DNA of 36,352 nucleotides from Holophagaceae bacterium. Lineage in GTDB: Bacteria > Acidobacteriota > Holophagae > Holophagales > Holophagaceae. Below, piece by piece: positions 1 to 9,265 of the stretch (its first letter is position 1; each line of letters begins with the position of its first letter). Position numbers and translations under genes: made by a program. Below the pieces are notes generated by a model. The model searched no databases. It had not been told where the DNA came from and saw nothing but the letters and a program-made list of their open reading frames with translations. The stretch is taken from contig JAFNAB010000015.1 of the NCBI GenBank assembly GCA_017859955.1, positions 1 through 36,352 on the forward strand. The letters run 5' to 3'.

Positions 1-719
1 CTGGCGATGTTCTCCAGGCTCACGCCCTTGGGGCAGGCGGACTCGCACTCGCCGTGGTTGGTGCAGGTGCCGAACTCCTCGGCGTCCATCTGGGCGATCA
101 TGTCCCGGACCCGGGTGTAGCGCTCGGGCTGGCCCTGGGGGAGAAGCGCCAGCTGGCTGATCTTGGCCGAGACGAAGAGCATGGCGGAGGCGTTGGGACA
201 GGCGGCCACGCAGGCGCCGCAGCCGATGCAGGCGGCGGCATCAAAGGCCAGATCCGAGCACTTCTTGGGCACGGGGGTGCTGTTGGCATCCGGAGCCGAT
301 CCGGTGGGCGCGGTGATGAAACCCCCGGCGGCGATGATCCGGTCGAAGGCCGATCGGTCCACCATCAAATCCTTGATGATGGGGAATGCCTTGGCCCGGA
401 AGGGCTCGATGGTGATGACATCCCCTGACTTGAAGCTCCGCATGTGGAGCTGGCAGGTGGTGGTCCGGTGACGGGGGCCATGGGGACGGCCATTGACGAC
501 CACACCACACTGGCCGCAGATGCCTTCGCGACAATCATTGTCGGTGGTGATGGGCTCTTCGCCCTTGAGGATCAGGTCCTCGTTCACCACATCCAGCATC
601 TCGAGGAAGGACATGTCGACACTGACATCCTTGGCCTCGTAGGTGACAAAGTTGCCAGCCGCCTGGGCATTCTTCTGACGCCAGACCTTGAGCGTAACGT
701 TGATGAGCTTTTCGGACAT
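1..719 (-). CDS. sdhB: Succinate dehydrogenase/fumarate reductase iron-sulfur subunit, partial (3' end beyond left edge)
   Basis: This subunit carries electrons from the flavoprotein SdhA to the membrane quinone site through three Fe-S clusters. The first 239 residues are present and the gene runs off the left edge. The N-terminal part has the plant-ferredoxin-type [2Fe-2S] motif [10 protein letters not shown] with a later Cys. The C-terminal part has [12 protein letters not shown] and then [14 protein letters not shown], the ligands of the [4Fe-4S] and [3Fe-4S] clusters. The ATG at 719 follows AAGGAG with a 7-base spacer, and only 15 bases separate it from the sdhA stop. It is the third gene of sdhC-sdhA-sdhB. 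The reading frame is intact as far as it is visible. Whether the complex runs mainly as succinate dehydrogenase or fumarate reductase cannot be told from sequence. Confidence 0.95.
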   Translation of the reverse strand, partial: MSEKLINVTLKVWRQKNAQAAGNFVTYEAKDVSVDMSFLEMLDVVNEDLILKGEEPITTDNDCREGICGQCGVVVNGRPHGPRHRTTTCQLHMRSFKSGDVITIEPFRAKAFPIIKDLMVDRSAFDRIIAAGGFITAPTGSAPDANSTPVPKKCSDLAFDAAACIGCGACVAACPNASAMLFVSAKISQLALLPQGQPERYTRVRDMIAQMDAEEFGTCTNHGECESACPKGVSLENIA

Positions 720-734
720 GCTTCCGCTCCTTGA

Positions 735-2651
735 CTACTTGTAGCTGCGGGTGGCGAGGTGGACGTTCTCGAAGGCCAGTTCCTCGACATGGCGCTTGGG
801 CGCCTGGCCCTCTCCGGTGTATTCCCAGGCGGCGACATGGCAGAAATGCTCGTCATCCCGCTGGGCTTCGCCTTCCTCGGTCTGCCACTCCTCGCGGAAG
901 TGCCCGCCGCAGCTCTCCTTGCGCTCCAGGGCGTCCCGGCACATGAGCTCGCCCAGTTCCAGGAAATCGGCCACACGGCCCGCCAGTTCGAGGCTCTGGT
1001 TCACATCGGCGCCGCTGCCCGGCACCTTTACGTTCTCCCAGAAACGTTGGCGCAGTTCCGGCAGGACATCCAAGGCCTTGTGTAGCCCCTGGTCGTTGCG
1101 GGCCATGCCGCAGTGTTCCCAGAGGATGTGGCCCAGTTCCCGGTGGAAGTGGGTGGGGGTCTCCTTGCCATCGATGCCCAGGATGCGCTGGGTCCGACCC
1201 TGCACCTCGGCCTCGGCGGCCTTGGCTTCGGGATGGTCCTCGCTGGGGCGGGTCCCGGGCTTGATGCCGGCGAGGTAGTTGCCGACGGTGTAGGGGGCAA
1301 CGAAGTAGCCATCCGAAAGTCCCTGCATGAGGGCGGAAGCCCCCAGGCGATTGGCGCCGTGATCGCTGAAGTTGGCCTCGCCCAGCACGAAGAGACCGGG
1401 GATGGTGCTCATGAGGTTGTAGTCCACCCAGAGGCCGCCCATGGTGTAGTGGGTGGCGGGGTAGATGCGCATGGGCACCTTGTAGGGATCCTCGCCGGTG
1501 ATGCGCTCGTACATTTCGAAGAGGTTGCCGTATTTCTCTTCGATCTTGTGGGCACCCAATCGCTGGGTGGCCTCGCTGAAGTCCAGGTAGACGCCCCGGC
1601 CGGTGTCGCCCACCCCGAGCCCCGCGTCGCAGACCTGCTTGGCGGCCCGGCTGGAGATGTCCCGGGGGGCCAGGTTGCCGTAGGAGGGGTATTTCCGCTC
1701 CAGGTAGTAGTCCCGCTCGTTTTCGGGAATCTGGTCCACGGGGCGCTTGTCCCCCGCCTTGGTCGGCACCCAGATGCGACCGTCGTTCCGGAGGGATTCC
1801 GACATCAGGGTCAGCTTGGACTGGTGGTCGCCGGTGACGGGGATGCAGGTGGGGTGGATCTGGGTATAGCAGGGGTTGGCAAAGGCCGCGCCCTTCTTGT
1901 AGGCCCGCCAGATGGCCGTGGCATTGCACCCTTTGGCGTAGGTGGCCAGGTGCATTACGTTGCCATAGCCTCCGGTGGCCAGGACCACCGCATCACCCAT
2001 GTGGCTGCGGACTTCGCCGGTGACCATGTTCCGGGTCACGATGCCCTTGGCCACACCGTCGATGACGATGAGCTCCTGCATCTCGTGCCGGGTGTGCATC
2101 TTGACGGTGCCGAGGCCGATCTGACGCTGCAAAGCCTGGTAGGCGCCCAGCAGGAGCTGCTGTCCCGTCTGCCCACGGGCGTAGAAAGTGCGGCTGACCT
2201 GGGCGCCCCCGAAGGAGCGGTTGTCGAGCAGACCGCCGTATTCCCGGGCGAAGGGCACGCCCTGGGCCACACACTGATCGATGATGTCATTGCTGACTTC
2301 CGCCAGGCGGTAGACGTTGGCCTCCCGGGCCCGGAAGTCGCCGCCCTTGATGGTGTCGTAGAAGAGCCGCATCACGCTGTCGCCATCGTTGTGGTAATTC
2401 TTGGCGGCGTTGATGCCACCCTGGGCCGCGATGGAGTGGGCCCGGCGGGGGCTGTCCTGGTAGCAGAAACACTCCACCTGGTAGCCCAGCTCGGCCATGG
2501 AGGCCGCTGCAGCGCCTCCGGCCAGACCGGTGCCCACCACCAGAACCTTGTATTTCCGCTTGTTGGACGGATTCACCAGCTTCATGTTGAACTTGTGGCG
2601 TTCCCACTTGGTTTCAAGGGGGCCGTCAGGGACGTTGGACTTCAATTCCAT
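735..2651 (-). CDS. sdhA: Succinate dehydrogenase/fumarate reductase flavoprotein subunit
   Basis: This is the catalytic subunit that interconverts succinate and fumarate on a covalently bound FAD. The 638-residue protein has an N-terminal FAD-binding Rossmann motif ([11 protein letters not shown], near residue 40). It also has the [10 protein letters not shown] segment, whose His72 is the expected FAD attachment site. Conserved blocks include [14 protein letters not shown] and the C-terminal [13 protein letters not shown]. The length is normal for the Bacillus/Geobacter-like SdhA group. I chose the ATG at 2651 because a GAGG lies 7 bases upstream. A TTG two codons earlier is too close to that ribosome-binding site. 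Nine bases separate it from the sdhC stop, and the ribosome-binding site overlaps that stop, so the genes are probably translationally linked. Confidence 0.97.
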   Translation of the reverse strand: MELKSNVPDGPLETKWERHKFNMKLVNPSNKRKYKVLVVGTGLAGGAAAASMAELGYQVECFCYQDSPRRAHSIAAQGGINAAKNYHNDGDSVMRLFYDTIKGGDFRAREANVYRLAEVSNDIIDQCVAQGVPFAREYGGLLDNRSFGGAQVSRTFYARGQTGQQLLLGAYQALQRQIGLGTVKMHTRHEMQELIVIDGVAKGIVTRNMVTGEVRSHMGDAVVLATGGYGNVMHLATYAKGCNATAIWRAYKKGAAFANPCYTQIHPTCIPVTGDHQSKLTLMSESLRNDGRIWVPTKAGDKRPVDQIPENERDYYLERKYPSYGNLAPRDISSRAAKQVCDAGLGVGDTGRGVYLDFSEATQRLGAHKIEEKYGNLFEMYERITGEDPYKVPMRIYPATHYTMGGLWVDYNLMSTIPGLFVLGEANFSDHGANRLGASALMQGLSDGYFVAPYTVGNYLAGIKPGTRPSEDHPEAKAAEAEVQGRTQRILGIDGKETPTHFHRELGHILWEHCGMARNDQGLHKALDVLPELRQRFWENVKVPGSGADVNQSLELAGRVADFLELGELMCRDALERKESCGGHFREEWQTEEGEAQRDDEHFCHVAAWEYTGEGQAPKRHVEELAFENVHLATRSYK

Positions 2652-2660
2652 GGTCAAACC

Positions 2661-3350
2661 TCAGCGGATGACGCCCAGCAGGACGGAGATGGGGAAGGAG
2701 ATGTTGACACCGGCCACGAGGACCGCCAGAACCGTGGCAATGGCCTTCCGGGCGAAGTTGTAGCGGGGGTGGGACCAGCCGAAGGTCTGGGTGAAACTCC
2801 AGACCCCGTGCCAGAGGTGAAAGCCGAGGCAGAGCTGGGCCAGGATGTAGAATGCGCTGGTCAGGGGACGCTGAAAGCCCCGGACGAAGTTGCCGTAGGC
2901 GTCGCCCACCACGAAATCCGGATGGGCCTGGCCCGTGGTCAGGTGGAGCAGGTGGTAGACGATGAAACAGGCCAGGATCACGCCGGTGTAGCGCATGGTG
3001 CGGCTGGACCAGGTGGCGGCCTCGAGCTGCTGGGCACGGTATCCCTGGGGACGGGCCGACCAGTTGCTCAGGGTCAGGCTGATGGCGGCCCAGCCATGGA
3101 GCAGGACGGTCACCAGCAGAACGGCCCGGGCGATCCAAACGCCGCCGCCATGCACGGCCTCGTGCAGGAACTTGGCATAGGTGTTCATGGCGTGGGCGCC
3201 CATGTAGGCCTGGAGGTTGCCGAGCATGTGCACGGTCACGAAGGCGGATAGAACCACACCTGTAACTGCCATGACAATCTTCCGCCCTACGGAAGAAGCC
3301 AGGAAGCTGGCCTTAGCTGGGCTTCCCCAGGTTTGTTCGGCGACTGGCAT
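2661..3350 (-). CDS. sdhC: Succinate dehydrogenase cytochrome b558-type membrane subunit
   Basis: This 229-residue membrane anchor of the Sdh complex has about five transmembrane helices. Histidines in the helices (HMLGNL, LLHGWAA, YHLLHLT, FHLWHGVW) fit axial ligands of two haems. A single large cytochrome b subunit next to SdhA and SdhB is typical of the menaquinone-linked class (Bacillus, Wolinella, Geobacter). E. coli instead has a pair of small anchors. The start at 3350 is strongly supported by AAAAGGAGGACCG directly before the ATG. A longer frame upstream lacks such a site. It is the first gene of the operon. The quinone preference is inferred from subunit type and from the mqnC gene in this window. 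Confidence 0.93.
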   Translation of the reverse strand: MPVAEQTWGSPAKASFLASSVGRKIVMAVTGVVLSAFVTVHMLGNLQAYMGAHAMNTYAKFLHEAVHGGGVWIARAVLLVTVLLHGWAAISLTLSNWSARPQGYRAQQLEAATWSSRTMRYTGVILACFIVYHLLHLTTGQAHPDFVVGDAYGNFVRGFQRPLTSAFYILAQLCLGFHLWHGVWSFTQTFGWSHPRYNFARKAIATVLAVLVAGVNISFPISVLLGVIR

Positions 3351-3414
3351 CGGTCCTCCTTTTTCGAGCACGCAAGTTCTGCGCATGGCCCATTCTGTCG
3401 GATGGCTAGAAGCT

Positions 3415-3475
3415 ATATCAAGCAAAGAATATACTTATTTATATATCGATAGAATTTTCACAACGTCTGATATGA
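3415..3475 (-). promoter_or_regulatory. AT-rich leader, probable promoter region of the sdh operon
   Basis: This stretch is strikingly AT-rich against a background of over 60% GC. It lies 65-125 bases upstream of the sdhC start and downstream of the terminator that ends hppA. It contains runs such as TATATATCGATAGAATT. I could not settle on one convincing -35/-10 pair; the best partial is TTGTGA followed by TA-rich hexamers at 14-16 bases. The location and composition suggest a promoter, but the exact start is unknown. Confidence 0.35.
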
Positions 3476-3518
3476 CCTTTGCGGCTCAAGGATGCCACCG
3501 GGCTCTCAGGGTTCAATC

Positions 3519-3549
3519 AAAAAACCGCCGCAAAATGCGGCGGTTTTTT
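3519..3549. terminator. Bidirectional Rho-independent terminator between hppA and sdh
   Basis: An 8-bp stem (CCGCCGCA/TGCGGCGG) with a 3-base AAA loop is flanked by six A on the left and six T on the right. It therefore reads as a terminator in both directions. It lies about 20 bases after the hppA stop on the minus strand and would insulate the sdh operon from hppA transcription. Confidence 0.9.
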
Positions 3550-3570
3550 GGATGTTTCCGATGGAAAAGG

Positions 3571-6141
3571 CTAGCTTTCCGCCTCGGCAGCCTCCTTCTT
3601 GGCTTCCGAATCGTCCACCAGCCCGGGGGTTTCCTTCTTGCTGGTGTACACGGCCCAGGCGATGGCGAGGGCGCAGACGATGGCTACGATGATTCCCACG
3701 GCCTTGTTGGAGACATGGCCTTCAGCAGGGAAGAGGGTGAACTTCATGATGATGCCCAGGGCCAGCAGGCTCACCATGTTCATGACCTTGATGAGGGGGT
3801 TGATGGCCGGCCCCGCCGTGTCCTTGAGGGGATCGCCCACGGTGTCGCCGGTGACCGCGGCCTTGTGGGCTTCAGAGCCCTTGCCTCCGTAGATGCCATC
3901 TTCGATCATCTTCTTGGCGTTATCCCAGGCGCCTCCGGCATTGGCCATGAAGACCGCCAGGAGCTGGCCCACCAGGATCATGCCCGCCAGGAATCCGCCC
4001 AGGGCATAGGGCCCCAGGAGGAAGCCCACGATCAGGGGACAGGCGATGGCCAGGATGCCGGGGCCCACCAGTTCGTGCTGGGCGGTCTTGGTGCAGATAT
4101 CCACCACCCGCCCGTAGTCCGGCTTCTTGGTGCCAGCCCAGATCTCCTTGTCCCGGAACTGGATGCGGCACTCCTGGACGATGAAGTAGGCGGCGCGGCC
4201 CACAGCGCGGATCAGCATGCCGCTGAAGAGGAAGGGCACGGCCCCGCCCAGGAGGAAGCCGATGAAGACCTTGGGGTCCGCCACCGTCATCTTCCCGGCC
4301 TCGGTCAGATACTGGCTGACCTTCATCATGTTGATCTTGTCTTCGCTGCCCACGGCGATGACCGCGATGAAGCTGGAGAAGAGGCTGACCGCCGCGATGA
4401 CGGCGCTGCCGATGGCGATGCCCTTGGTCTCGGCCTTGGTGGTGTTGCCCACGGCGTCGAGGTCCGCGAGGATCTGCCGCGCCCGCTTGTAGGAACCGGG
4501 TTCGGCCTTCTCCATCTCCTCCTTGTCGTAGCCCATCTCGCCGATGCCGTTGGCGTTATCGGCCACGGGCCCGAAGACGTCCATGGAAATCGTATTGCCC
4601 GTCAGGGTGAGCATGCCGATGCCCGCCATGGCCACGCCATAGGCGATGAACATGGGGGGGGTTCCGGCGTAAGTCAGAACCGAAAGGAAGACCGCGATGG
4701 CGATGACCACGACATTGGCCACGGTGCTCTCGTAGCCCACGGCAAAACCCTGGATGATGTTGGTGGCATGACCCGTGGTGCAGGCCTTGGCCAGGCTCTT
4801 GACCGGGGCGAAGCTCGTGTGGGTGTAGTAGCTGGTGACCTTGTTGAGGACGATGGCCAGGATCACGCCGATGAAGCAGGTGATGGCCGGACGCATGTCC
4901 AGACCCGCCACGCCGAAGTTGGCCCAGGCAGGCAGGGCGGCGGGATCGCCCCCGGGGAAGCCCGCGGCGGCTACGGCGTTCTGCGCCATGTAGGTGGCGT
5001 CGAAGCGCAGGTAGTAGGCGCCCAGGATGAAGAAACCCAGGATGCTGATGACAGAGCCGATCCAGAAGCCCCGGTGCACGCTGTGCAGCGCCGTGTCACT
5101 GGTGTCGTTGGGGCCGGCCTTCACGGTATAGGTGGAGATGATGGAGCCCAGCACGCCGATGCCGCGCACCAGCAGCGGGAAGATGACGCCCTTGTGTCCG
5201 AAAGTGGCCATGCCCAGGATCATGGCGGCCACGATGGTCACTTCGTAACTCTCGAAGATATCGGCGGCCATGCCGGCGCAATCGCCCACGTTGTCGCCCA
5301 CGTTGTCGGCGATGGTGGCGGCGTTGCGGGGATCATCCTCGGGAATGTCCTTTTCGATCTTGCCCACAAGGTCCGCGCCCACGTCCGCAGCCTTGGTGTA
5401 GATGCCGCCGCCCACTCGCATGAAGAGGGCCAGCAGGGTGCCGCCGAAACCGAAGCCCAGCAGGGCCTCATAGGCATTGACGCCGTACATGAGAAAGATC
5501 ATGGTGCCGCCCAGCAGACCCAGGCCGTCCGTGAGCATGCCGGTGATGGTGCCCGTGCGGTAGCCGAGCTGCATGGCCTCACCGTAGGAATGCTTGGCAG
5601 CGGCAGCGACCCGAAGGTTGCCGGAAGTGGCCAGACGCATGCCTACGAAGCCCACACACCAACTGAAAAGGGAGCCCACCAGGAAGGCCCCGGCCCGGCC
5701 GTAGCGGAAGGCTTCGTGGCTCCCGGTGTAGGTGACGGCCAACAGGATGGTGATGATGATGATCAGGGGGCCGATCTTGGTGAACTGGGCGCCAAGGTAG
5801 GCATTGGCGCCCTCACGCACAGCGTCCGCGATCTCCTGCATCTTTTTAGTCCCCTGATCCGCCTGCTTGACCTGTTTCACCAGCATCAAGGCATAGAGGA
5901 GGCCTGCCACGGCGATGAGCAGGACGATGACGAGGGACACCCGTTCCACCGTGTTGAATCCGTAACCCTCCAGGAAGGGTGAGAAGAAGCGGAAGGTGCC
6001 CTCACCGTGCCCTCCCTCGGGAGCGGAAGGCGCCCCGGGCTGCCAGGCGTAGGCCACGGCGAAGAAGAGCATCATGAAAAAGAGGTAGAACCTCCGTTTC
6101 ATGGGAGAGTTTTTTAGTCGATCCAGCCACTTGTTCACCAT
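3571..6141 (-). CDS. hppA: Membrane-bound proton-translocating pyrophosphatase (K+-independent type)
   Basis: This integral membrane pump hydrolyses pyrophosphate and moves protons across the membrane. The 856-residue protein has many hydrophobic helices and the family's catalytic signature, DVGADLVGKIEKDIPEDDPR, followed by ADNVGDNVGDCAGMAADIFE. Further Asp-rich loops are DVFGPVADNANGIGEM and, near the C-terminus, KAAVTGDTVGDPLKDTAGP. The segment GNTTKA has Lys where K+-dependent enzymes have Ala, which is the known mark of K+-independent H+ pumps. I chose the ATG at 6141 because GAGGGTG lies just upstream; an upstream extension lacks a signal. The protein is longer than the usual 660-800 residues, with an extra N-terminal stretch and helix. 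It is a monocistronic unit closed by the hairpin at 3519-3549. About 230 bases with no recognisable gene separate it from the divergent ychJ-like gene. Confidence 0.96.
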   Translation of the reverse strand: MVNKWLDRLKNSPMKRRFYLFFMMLFFAVAYAWQPGAPSAPEGGHGEGTFRFFSPFLEGYGFNTVERVSLVIVLLIAVAGLLYALMLVKQVKQADQGTKKMQEIADAVREGANAYLGAQFTKIGPLIIIITILLAVTYTGSHEAFRYGRAGAFLVGSLFSWCVGFVGMRLATSGNLRVAAAAKHSYGEAMQLGYRTGTITGMLTDGLGLLGGTMIFLMYGVNAYEALLGFGFGGTLLALFMRVGGGIYTKAADVGADLVGKIEKDIPEDDPRNAATIADNVGDNVGDCAGMAADIFESYEVTIVAAMILGMATFGHKGVIFPLLVRGIGVLGSIISTYTVKAGPNDTSDTALHSVHRGFWIGSVISILGFFILGAYYLRFDATYMAQNAVAAAGFPGGDPAALPAWANFGVAGLDMRPAITCFIGVILAIVLNKVTSYYTHTSFAPVKSLAKACTTGHATNIIQGFAVGYESTVANVVVIAIAVFLSVLTYAGTPPMFIAYGVAMAGIGMLTLTGNTISMDVFGPVADNANGIGEMGYDKEEMEKAEPGSYKRARQILADLDAVGNTTKAETKGIAIGSAVIAAVSLFSSFIAVIAVGSEDKINMMKVSQYLTEAGKMTVADPKVFIGFLLGGAVPFLFSGMLIRAVGRAAYFIVQECRIQFRDKEIWAGTKKPDYGRVVDICTKTAQHELVGPGILAIACPLIVGFLLGPYALGGFLAGMILVGQLLAVFMANAGGAWDNAKKMIEDGIYGGKGSEAHKAAVTGDTVGDPLKDTAGPAINPLIKVMNMVSLLALGIIMKFTLFPAEGHVSNKAVGIIVAIVCALAIAWAVYTSKKETPGLVDDSEAKKEAAEAES

Positions 6142-6373
6142 GACACCCTCATGTGGAAGTGAGAAGAGACCGCCCTCGGGAATCGAGCACGGCATGGGAA
6201 AAGCCTTGTGGTAAAAGGAAAAAACAGGTTTTTAGGGGTGGATTCGCCCCAAGGGTAGCAGGAAGGGCTAGACTTGCAACACTTCTGTTGAAGCTCTCCG
6301 GGGATTCCGTTTTCGCCGCTAGACTGTTCCACAGGCCGCCCCCTTATCCCGGCGAAACCGATCCAGGAGATTC

Positions 6374-6769
6374 ATGTCCCGTCTATGCCTCTGCACCTCC
6401 AAACGCCCCTATGACAAATGCTGTGAGCCCTACCTCACGGGGAAGAAGCTGCCCGAGACCGCCGAGAAGCTCATGCGCAGCCGTTTCTCTGCCTATGCCC
6501 TCTGCAAGGCCGACTACCTAATCCAGACCACCGTCGAGAAGGAACGGACCGAAATGGATCGGGACGAACTGGCGGCCTACTGCCGCTCGGTGAAGTGCAT
6601 CAGCCTCAAGATCATCTCCACTGAAGCCGGTGGCCCCGACGACAACGAGGGCATCGTCCTCTTCAATGCCAGCCTCCAGGTCGATGGCAAGCGCATGCTC
6701 CACCGCGAGAAGAGTCGCTTTGTCCGGGAAGAGGGGCGCTGGGTCTACGTGGACGGCGATACCAATTAA
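6374..6769 (+). CDS. ychJ: YchJ-family protein with N-terminal SEC-C-type metal-binding motif
   Basis: This 131-residue protein resembles E. coli YchJ (UPF0225), whose function is not established. The N-terminus has the Cys pattern C5-x-C7-x8-C16-C17, a SEC-C-like zinc site. It is followed by the family block LMRSRFSAYALCKADYLIQT and the RSRF...GRWVYVDG region of an NTF2-like fold. E. coli YchJ carries a second SEC-C motif at its C-terminus; here the protein stops before that point, as in many shorter homologues. A CAGGAG lies 4 bases before the ATG. The gene is 218 bases upstream of rsgA on the same strand. That gap holds a small GC-rich stem (6902-6927) without a T-run, and no further gene is evident. 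Confidence 0.85.
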   Translation: MSRLCLCTSKRPYDKCCEPYLTGKKLPETAEKLMRSRFSAYALCKADYLIQTTVEKERTEMDRDELAAYCRSVKCISLKIISTEAGGPDDNEGIVLFNASLQVDGKRMLHREKSRFVREEGRWVYVDGDTN

Positions 6770-6987
6770 GGGGGATTCACCCTGTTGGATCGCGAGGCTC
6801 TGGTTGCAGGTTTGGTGGGGAAATCCTACTCTGAATACGGAGTCTGGATGCGCCATCAGTGCACAACAACCTGGATGAATCTGGAGACGGTTGAAGTCTT
6901 CAGGGCCGAGGCTTAGGCTCCGGCCCTCACCCACTCAGAAGCGCCCCCAAGAGGGGCTTGAGCGGTCGTCCATCCAGGGAATCCACC

Positions 6988-8097
6988 ATGACGCATCATG
7001 CGCATCCATTCGCAGGCCCCGGCCTGACATCCATCTTTCCCCTCGCGCCTTACGGCTGGTCTCCAGCCTGGAGCGAGGCCTTTCCTGTCCTCGCCCCCCC
7101 CGGCTGCGAACCGGCGCGAATCGTGGCTGCAACTCGCGGCCTCGTTCTCGCCCAGACAGCCCGCGGCGAATGCTGGGGCGCACCCACGGGACGACTCCGA
7201 GAATGTCTCCACAGGGATGAGCTGAGTCTCTGTGCCGGAGACTGGGTCATCCTCCAGAGGAATCCCGGGCCCTCAAAGGCCTCGATCCTCGACCTGCTTC
7301 CGCGGAGAGCTTCGCTCATGCGACAGGGGGCTGGACCGGGCAGGCGGCCTCAGTGTCTCGCGGCCAACCTCGATGTGGTCTTCCTGGTCATGGGATTGGA
7401 TCGGAATTTCAACCCAGCCCGCATGGAACGTCTGCTCGCCCTGGCCTGGGGCAGCGGCGCCCAGCCCGTGGTCGTGCTCACCAAGCGTGACATCAACGCA
7501 CAGTGGGAGGCCTTTGTCGCCCGGATCGAGGGCATTGCTCCCAGTGTGCCGGTGCTGGCGATTTGCACCTGGAGAGGCGAGGGCCTGATCGACCTCCGGG
7601 GTCATCTTTCCGAAGGGCGCACCGGCGTGCTGGTCGGTTCTTCGGGCGCCGGGAAGTCCACCCTCCTGAATGCCCTGATGGGAAGCGATGTGCGACGCAC
7701 GCAGGAAGTGCGATCGACCGACGGTCGGGGGCGCCACACCACTTCGCTGAGGGAGCTCTTTCTGCTGCCGGACGGGGGCTGTCTTATCGATACGCCGGGC
7801 ATTCGCGAAGTTGGCCTCAGTGCCGAGGGCTCCGATCTGGACACTGCGTTTTCTGACATCGCGGCCCTGGCGGAAGGTTGTCGCTTCCGCGACTGCACCC
7901 ATGACGCGGAGCCGGGGTGTGCCGTACAGGCTGCTCTATCAGAAGGCTCCATCGATCCGAACCGCTACGGCCACTATCTGCGCTTACGCAGAGAGGTGGC
8001 ATTCGAGACTGCCCGCAGCGACGAGCACCTCTGGCGTGAGCGCGAGGAGAAGTGGCGCCGGATCAGCAAACTCCAGAAGAACTTCAAGAAAAGGTGA
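6988..8097 (+). CDS. rsgA: Ribosome small subunit-dependent GTPase A
   Basis: RsgA is a circularly permuted GTPase that helps the 30S subunit mature and checks its decoding site. The 369-residue protein has an N-terminal OB-like part. The GTPase motifs follow in permuted order: TKRD (165-168, G4), GSSGAGKST (217-225, G1) and DTPG (268-271, G3). The C-terminal zinc domain has Cys and His in CRFRDCTHDAEPGC. I chose the ATG at 6988, which follows an AGGGA about 8 bases upstream. A non-ATG extension of ten codons is unlikely. It ends 24 bases before the convergent pyrD stop, with no terminator hairpin visible in the gap. Confidence 0.95.
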   Translation: MTHHAHPFAGPGLTSIFPLAPYGWSPAWSEAFPVLAPPGCEPARIVAATRGLVLAQTARGECWGAPTGRLRECLHRDELSLCAGDWVILQRNPGPSKASILDLLPRRASLMRQGAGPGRRPQCLAANLDVVFLVMGLDRNFNPARMERLLALAWGSGAQPVVVLTKRDINAQWEAFVARIEGIAPSVPVLAICTWRGEGLIDLRGHLSEGRTGVLVGSSGAGKSTLLNALMGSDVRRTQEVRSTDGRGRHTTSLRELFLLPDGGCLIDTPGIREVGLSAEGSDLDTAFSDIAALAEGCRFRDCTHDAEPGCAVQAALSEGSIDPNRYGHYLRLRREVAFETARSDEHLWREREEKWRRISKLQKNFKKR

Positions 8098-8121
8098 GTA
8101 GGTGTCTCGCAATCAACACCC

Positions 8122-9171
8122 TCACAGGGCACTCGCCATCCCATCCAGCATCCGCTTCACCAGGAAGGGGCCTTCAAAAATAAGGGCCGAGTAGACCTGG
8201 ACCCAGGCCGCGCCATCCTGCATGGCGGTGTTGGCGTCCTCGGCGGAGCCAATGCCGCCACAGGCCACCAGCTTGAGATGGGAGGGCAGGCGGCTGTGGA
8301 TGCGGCGCTGGACCTCCCGGGCCTTCAACTTGAGCCCCTTGCCCGAAAGCCCGCCGTCGCCCCAGGAAAGCACTTTCTCCCGGTTGATCTCCGAAACGAT
8401 CCCTCGATCCAGGGTCGTGTTGGTGGCGATGATGCCGGACACGCCGGAGGCCGCGATGACATCCACGATGGCATCTAGCTCATCGAAAGCCAGATCCGGT
8501 GCCAGTTTGACCAGAATGGGCTGGGCCTCCAGGCCCATCTCTTTGCGGATCTCCATCATGCCGCCCAGGAGGGGGGCAAGGGCCTCGGGGGCCTGGAGTC
8601 TGCGGAGACCCGGCGTGTTGGGTGAGCTGATATTGAGGGCGATGTAGTCGACCTCCGGGGCAATGAGCCGGTAGGCCTCCCGGTAGTCGTCCAGGGCCTG
8701 CTCCTCGGGGGTCACCTTGTTCTTGCCGATATTGCCGCCCACGATGAGACCCCGGGGCCGTCGCTTCAAGCGTTCGGCAACCACCACAGCGCCCTCGGAA
8801 TTGAAACCCATGCGGTTGAGGATCAGGGATTCCTCCGGCAGCCGGAAGAGCCGGGGCAGGGGATTGCCGGGCTGGGGCTTGGGGGTGACGGTGCCGATCT
8901 CCACGGAACCGAAACCCAGGGCCTTCCAGAGGGGGAGAATTTCCGCGCCCTTGTCCAGCCCCGCGGCGAGTCCGACGGGTGAAGGGAAGTGCAGGCCACA
9001 CGCATCCAGAGCTTTGGAGGAGATATCCCCCACACAGATGGCCTTGAGTAGGGGCATCAGGCCCGGGATCCCCTGGGCGATCCGACCGCCCTTGAAGGTC
9101 ATGTTGTGAGCCGTCTCCGGGGAAAGGCGGAAGATCAGGGGGCGGACCAGACGGTAGGGATCGAGGGGCAT
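8122..9171 (-). CDS. pyrD: Dihydroorotate dehydrogenase, quinone-dependent (class 2)
   Basis: PyrD oxidises dihydroorotate to orotate in pyrimidine synthesis, using FMN and passing electrons to membrane quinone. The 349-residue protein has the class 2 N-terminal membrane-association helix region (PYRLVRPLIFRLSPETAH). Family blocks follow: GLAAGLDKGAEI, ISSPNTPGLR, KLAPDL, IATNTTL and VACGGIGSAEDA near the FMN phosphate. Length and motif order are normal. The start at 9171 has only a weak GGTGA upstream. The gene is divergent from the FAD protein at 9266 and convergent with rsgA, so it is probably transcribed alone. Quinone use fits the menaquinone theme of the window. Confidence 0.95.
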   Translation of the reverse strand: MPLDPYRLVRPLIFRLSPETAHNMTFKGGRIAQGIPGLMPLLKAICVGDISSKALDACGLHFPSPVGLAAGLDKGAEILPLWKALGFGSVEIGTVTPKPQPGNPLPRLFRLPEESLILNRMGFNSEGAVVVAERLKRRPRGLIVGGNIGKNKVTPEEQALDDYREAYRLIAPEVDYIALNISSPNTPGLRRLQAPEALAPLLGGMMEIRKEMGLEAQPILVKLAPDLAFDELDAIVDVIAASGVSGIIATNTTLDRGIVSEINREKVLSWGDGGLSGKGLKLKAREVQRRIHSRLPSHLKLVACGGIGSAEDANTAMQDGAAWVQVYSALIFEGPFLVKRMLDGMASAL

Positions 9172-9265
9172 GAATCACCGGAAAGGAGTGGAAGAAAGAG
9201 CCTGCTTGCTCCACTTCCAGCATACATGACCCGAAGCCGGACCCGCCCCGGGGTATCCTGGGGGA

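Noticed and set aside
1113-3251. 712-codon open frame on the plus strand opposite sdhA/sdhC
   Set aside because: It lies antisense to strongly conserved Sdh genes, is very rich in Gly, Val, His and Asp, and has no recognisable domain. It is a by-product of high GC and codon bias.
3217-5982. 921-codon open frame on the plus strand opposite hppA
   Set aside because: Antisense to the pyrophosphatase, with a His/Gly/Asp-rich low-complexity translation and no domain. Length alone is not evidence in GC-rich DNA.
6902-6957. GC-rich stem-loops between the ychJ-like gene and rsgA
   Set aside because: The stems (AGGGCCG/CGGCCCT and GCCCC/GGGGC) have no following T-run, so they are not supported as terminators, and no known riboswitch fold is evident.
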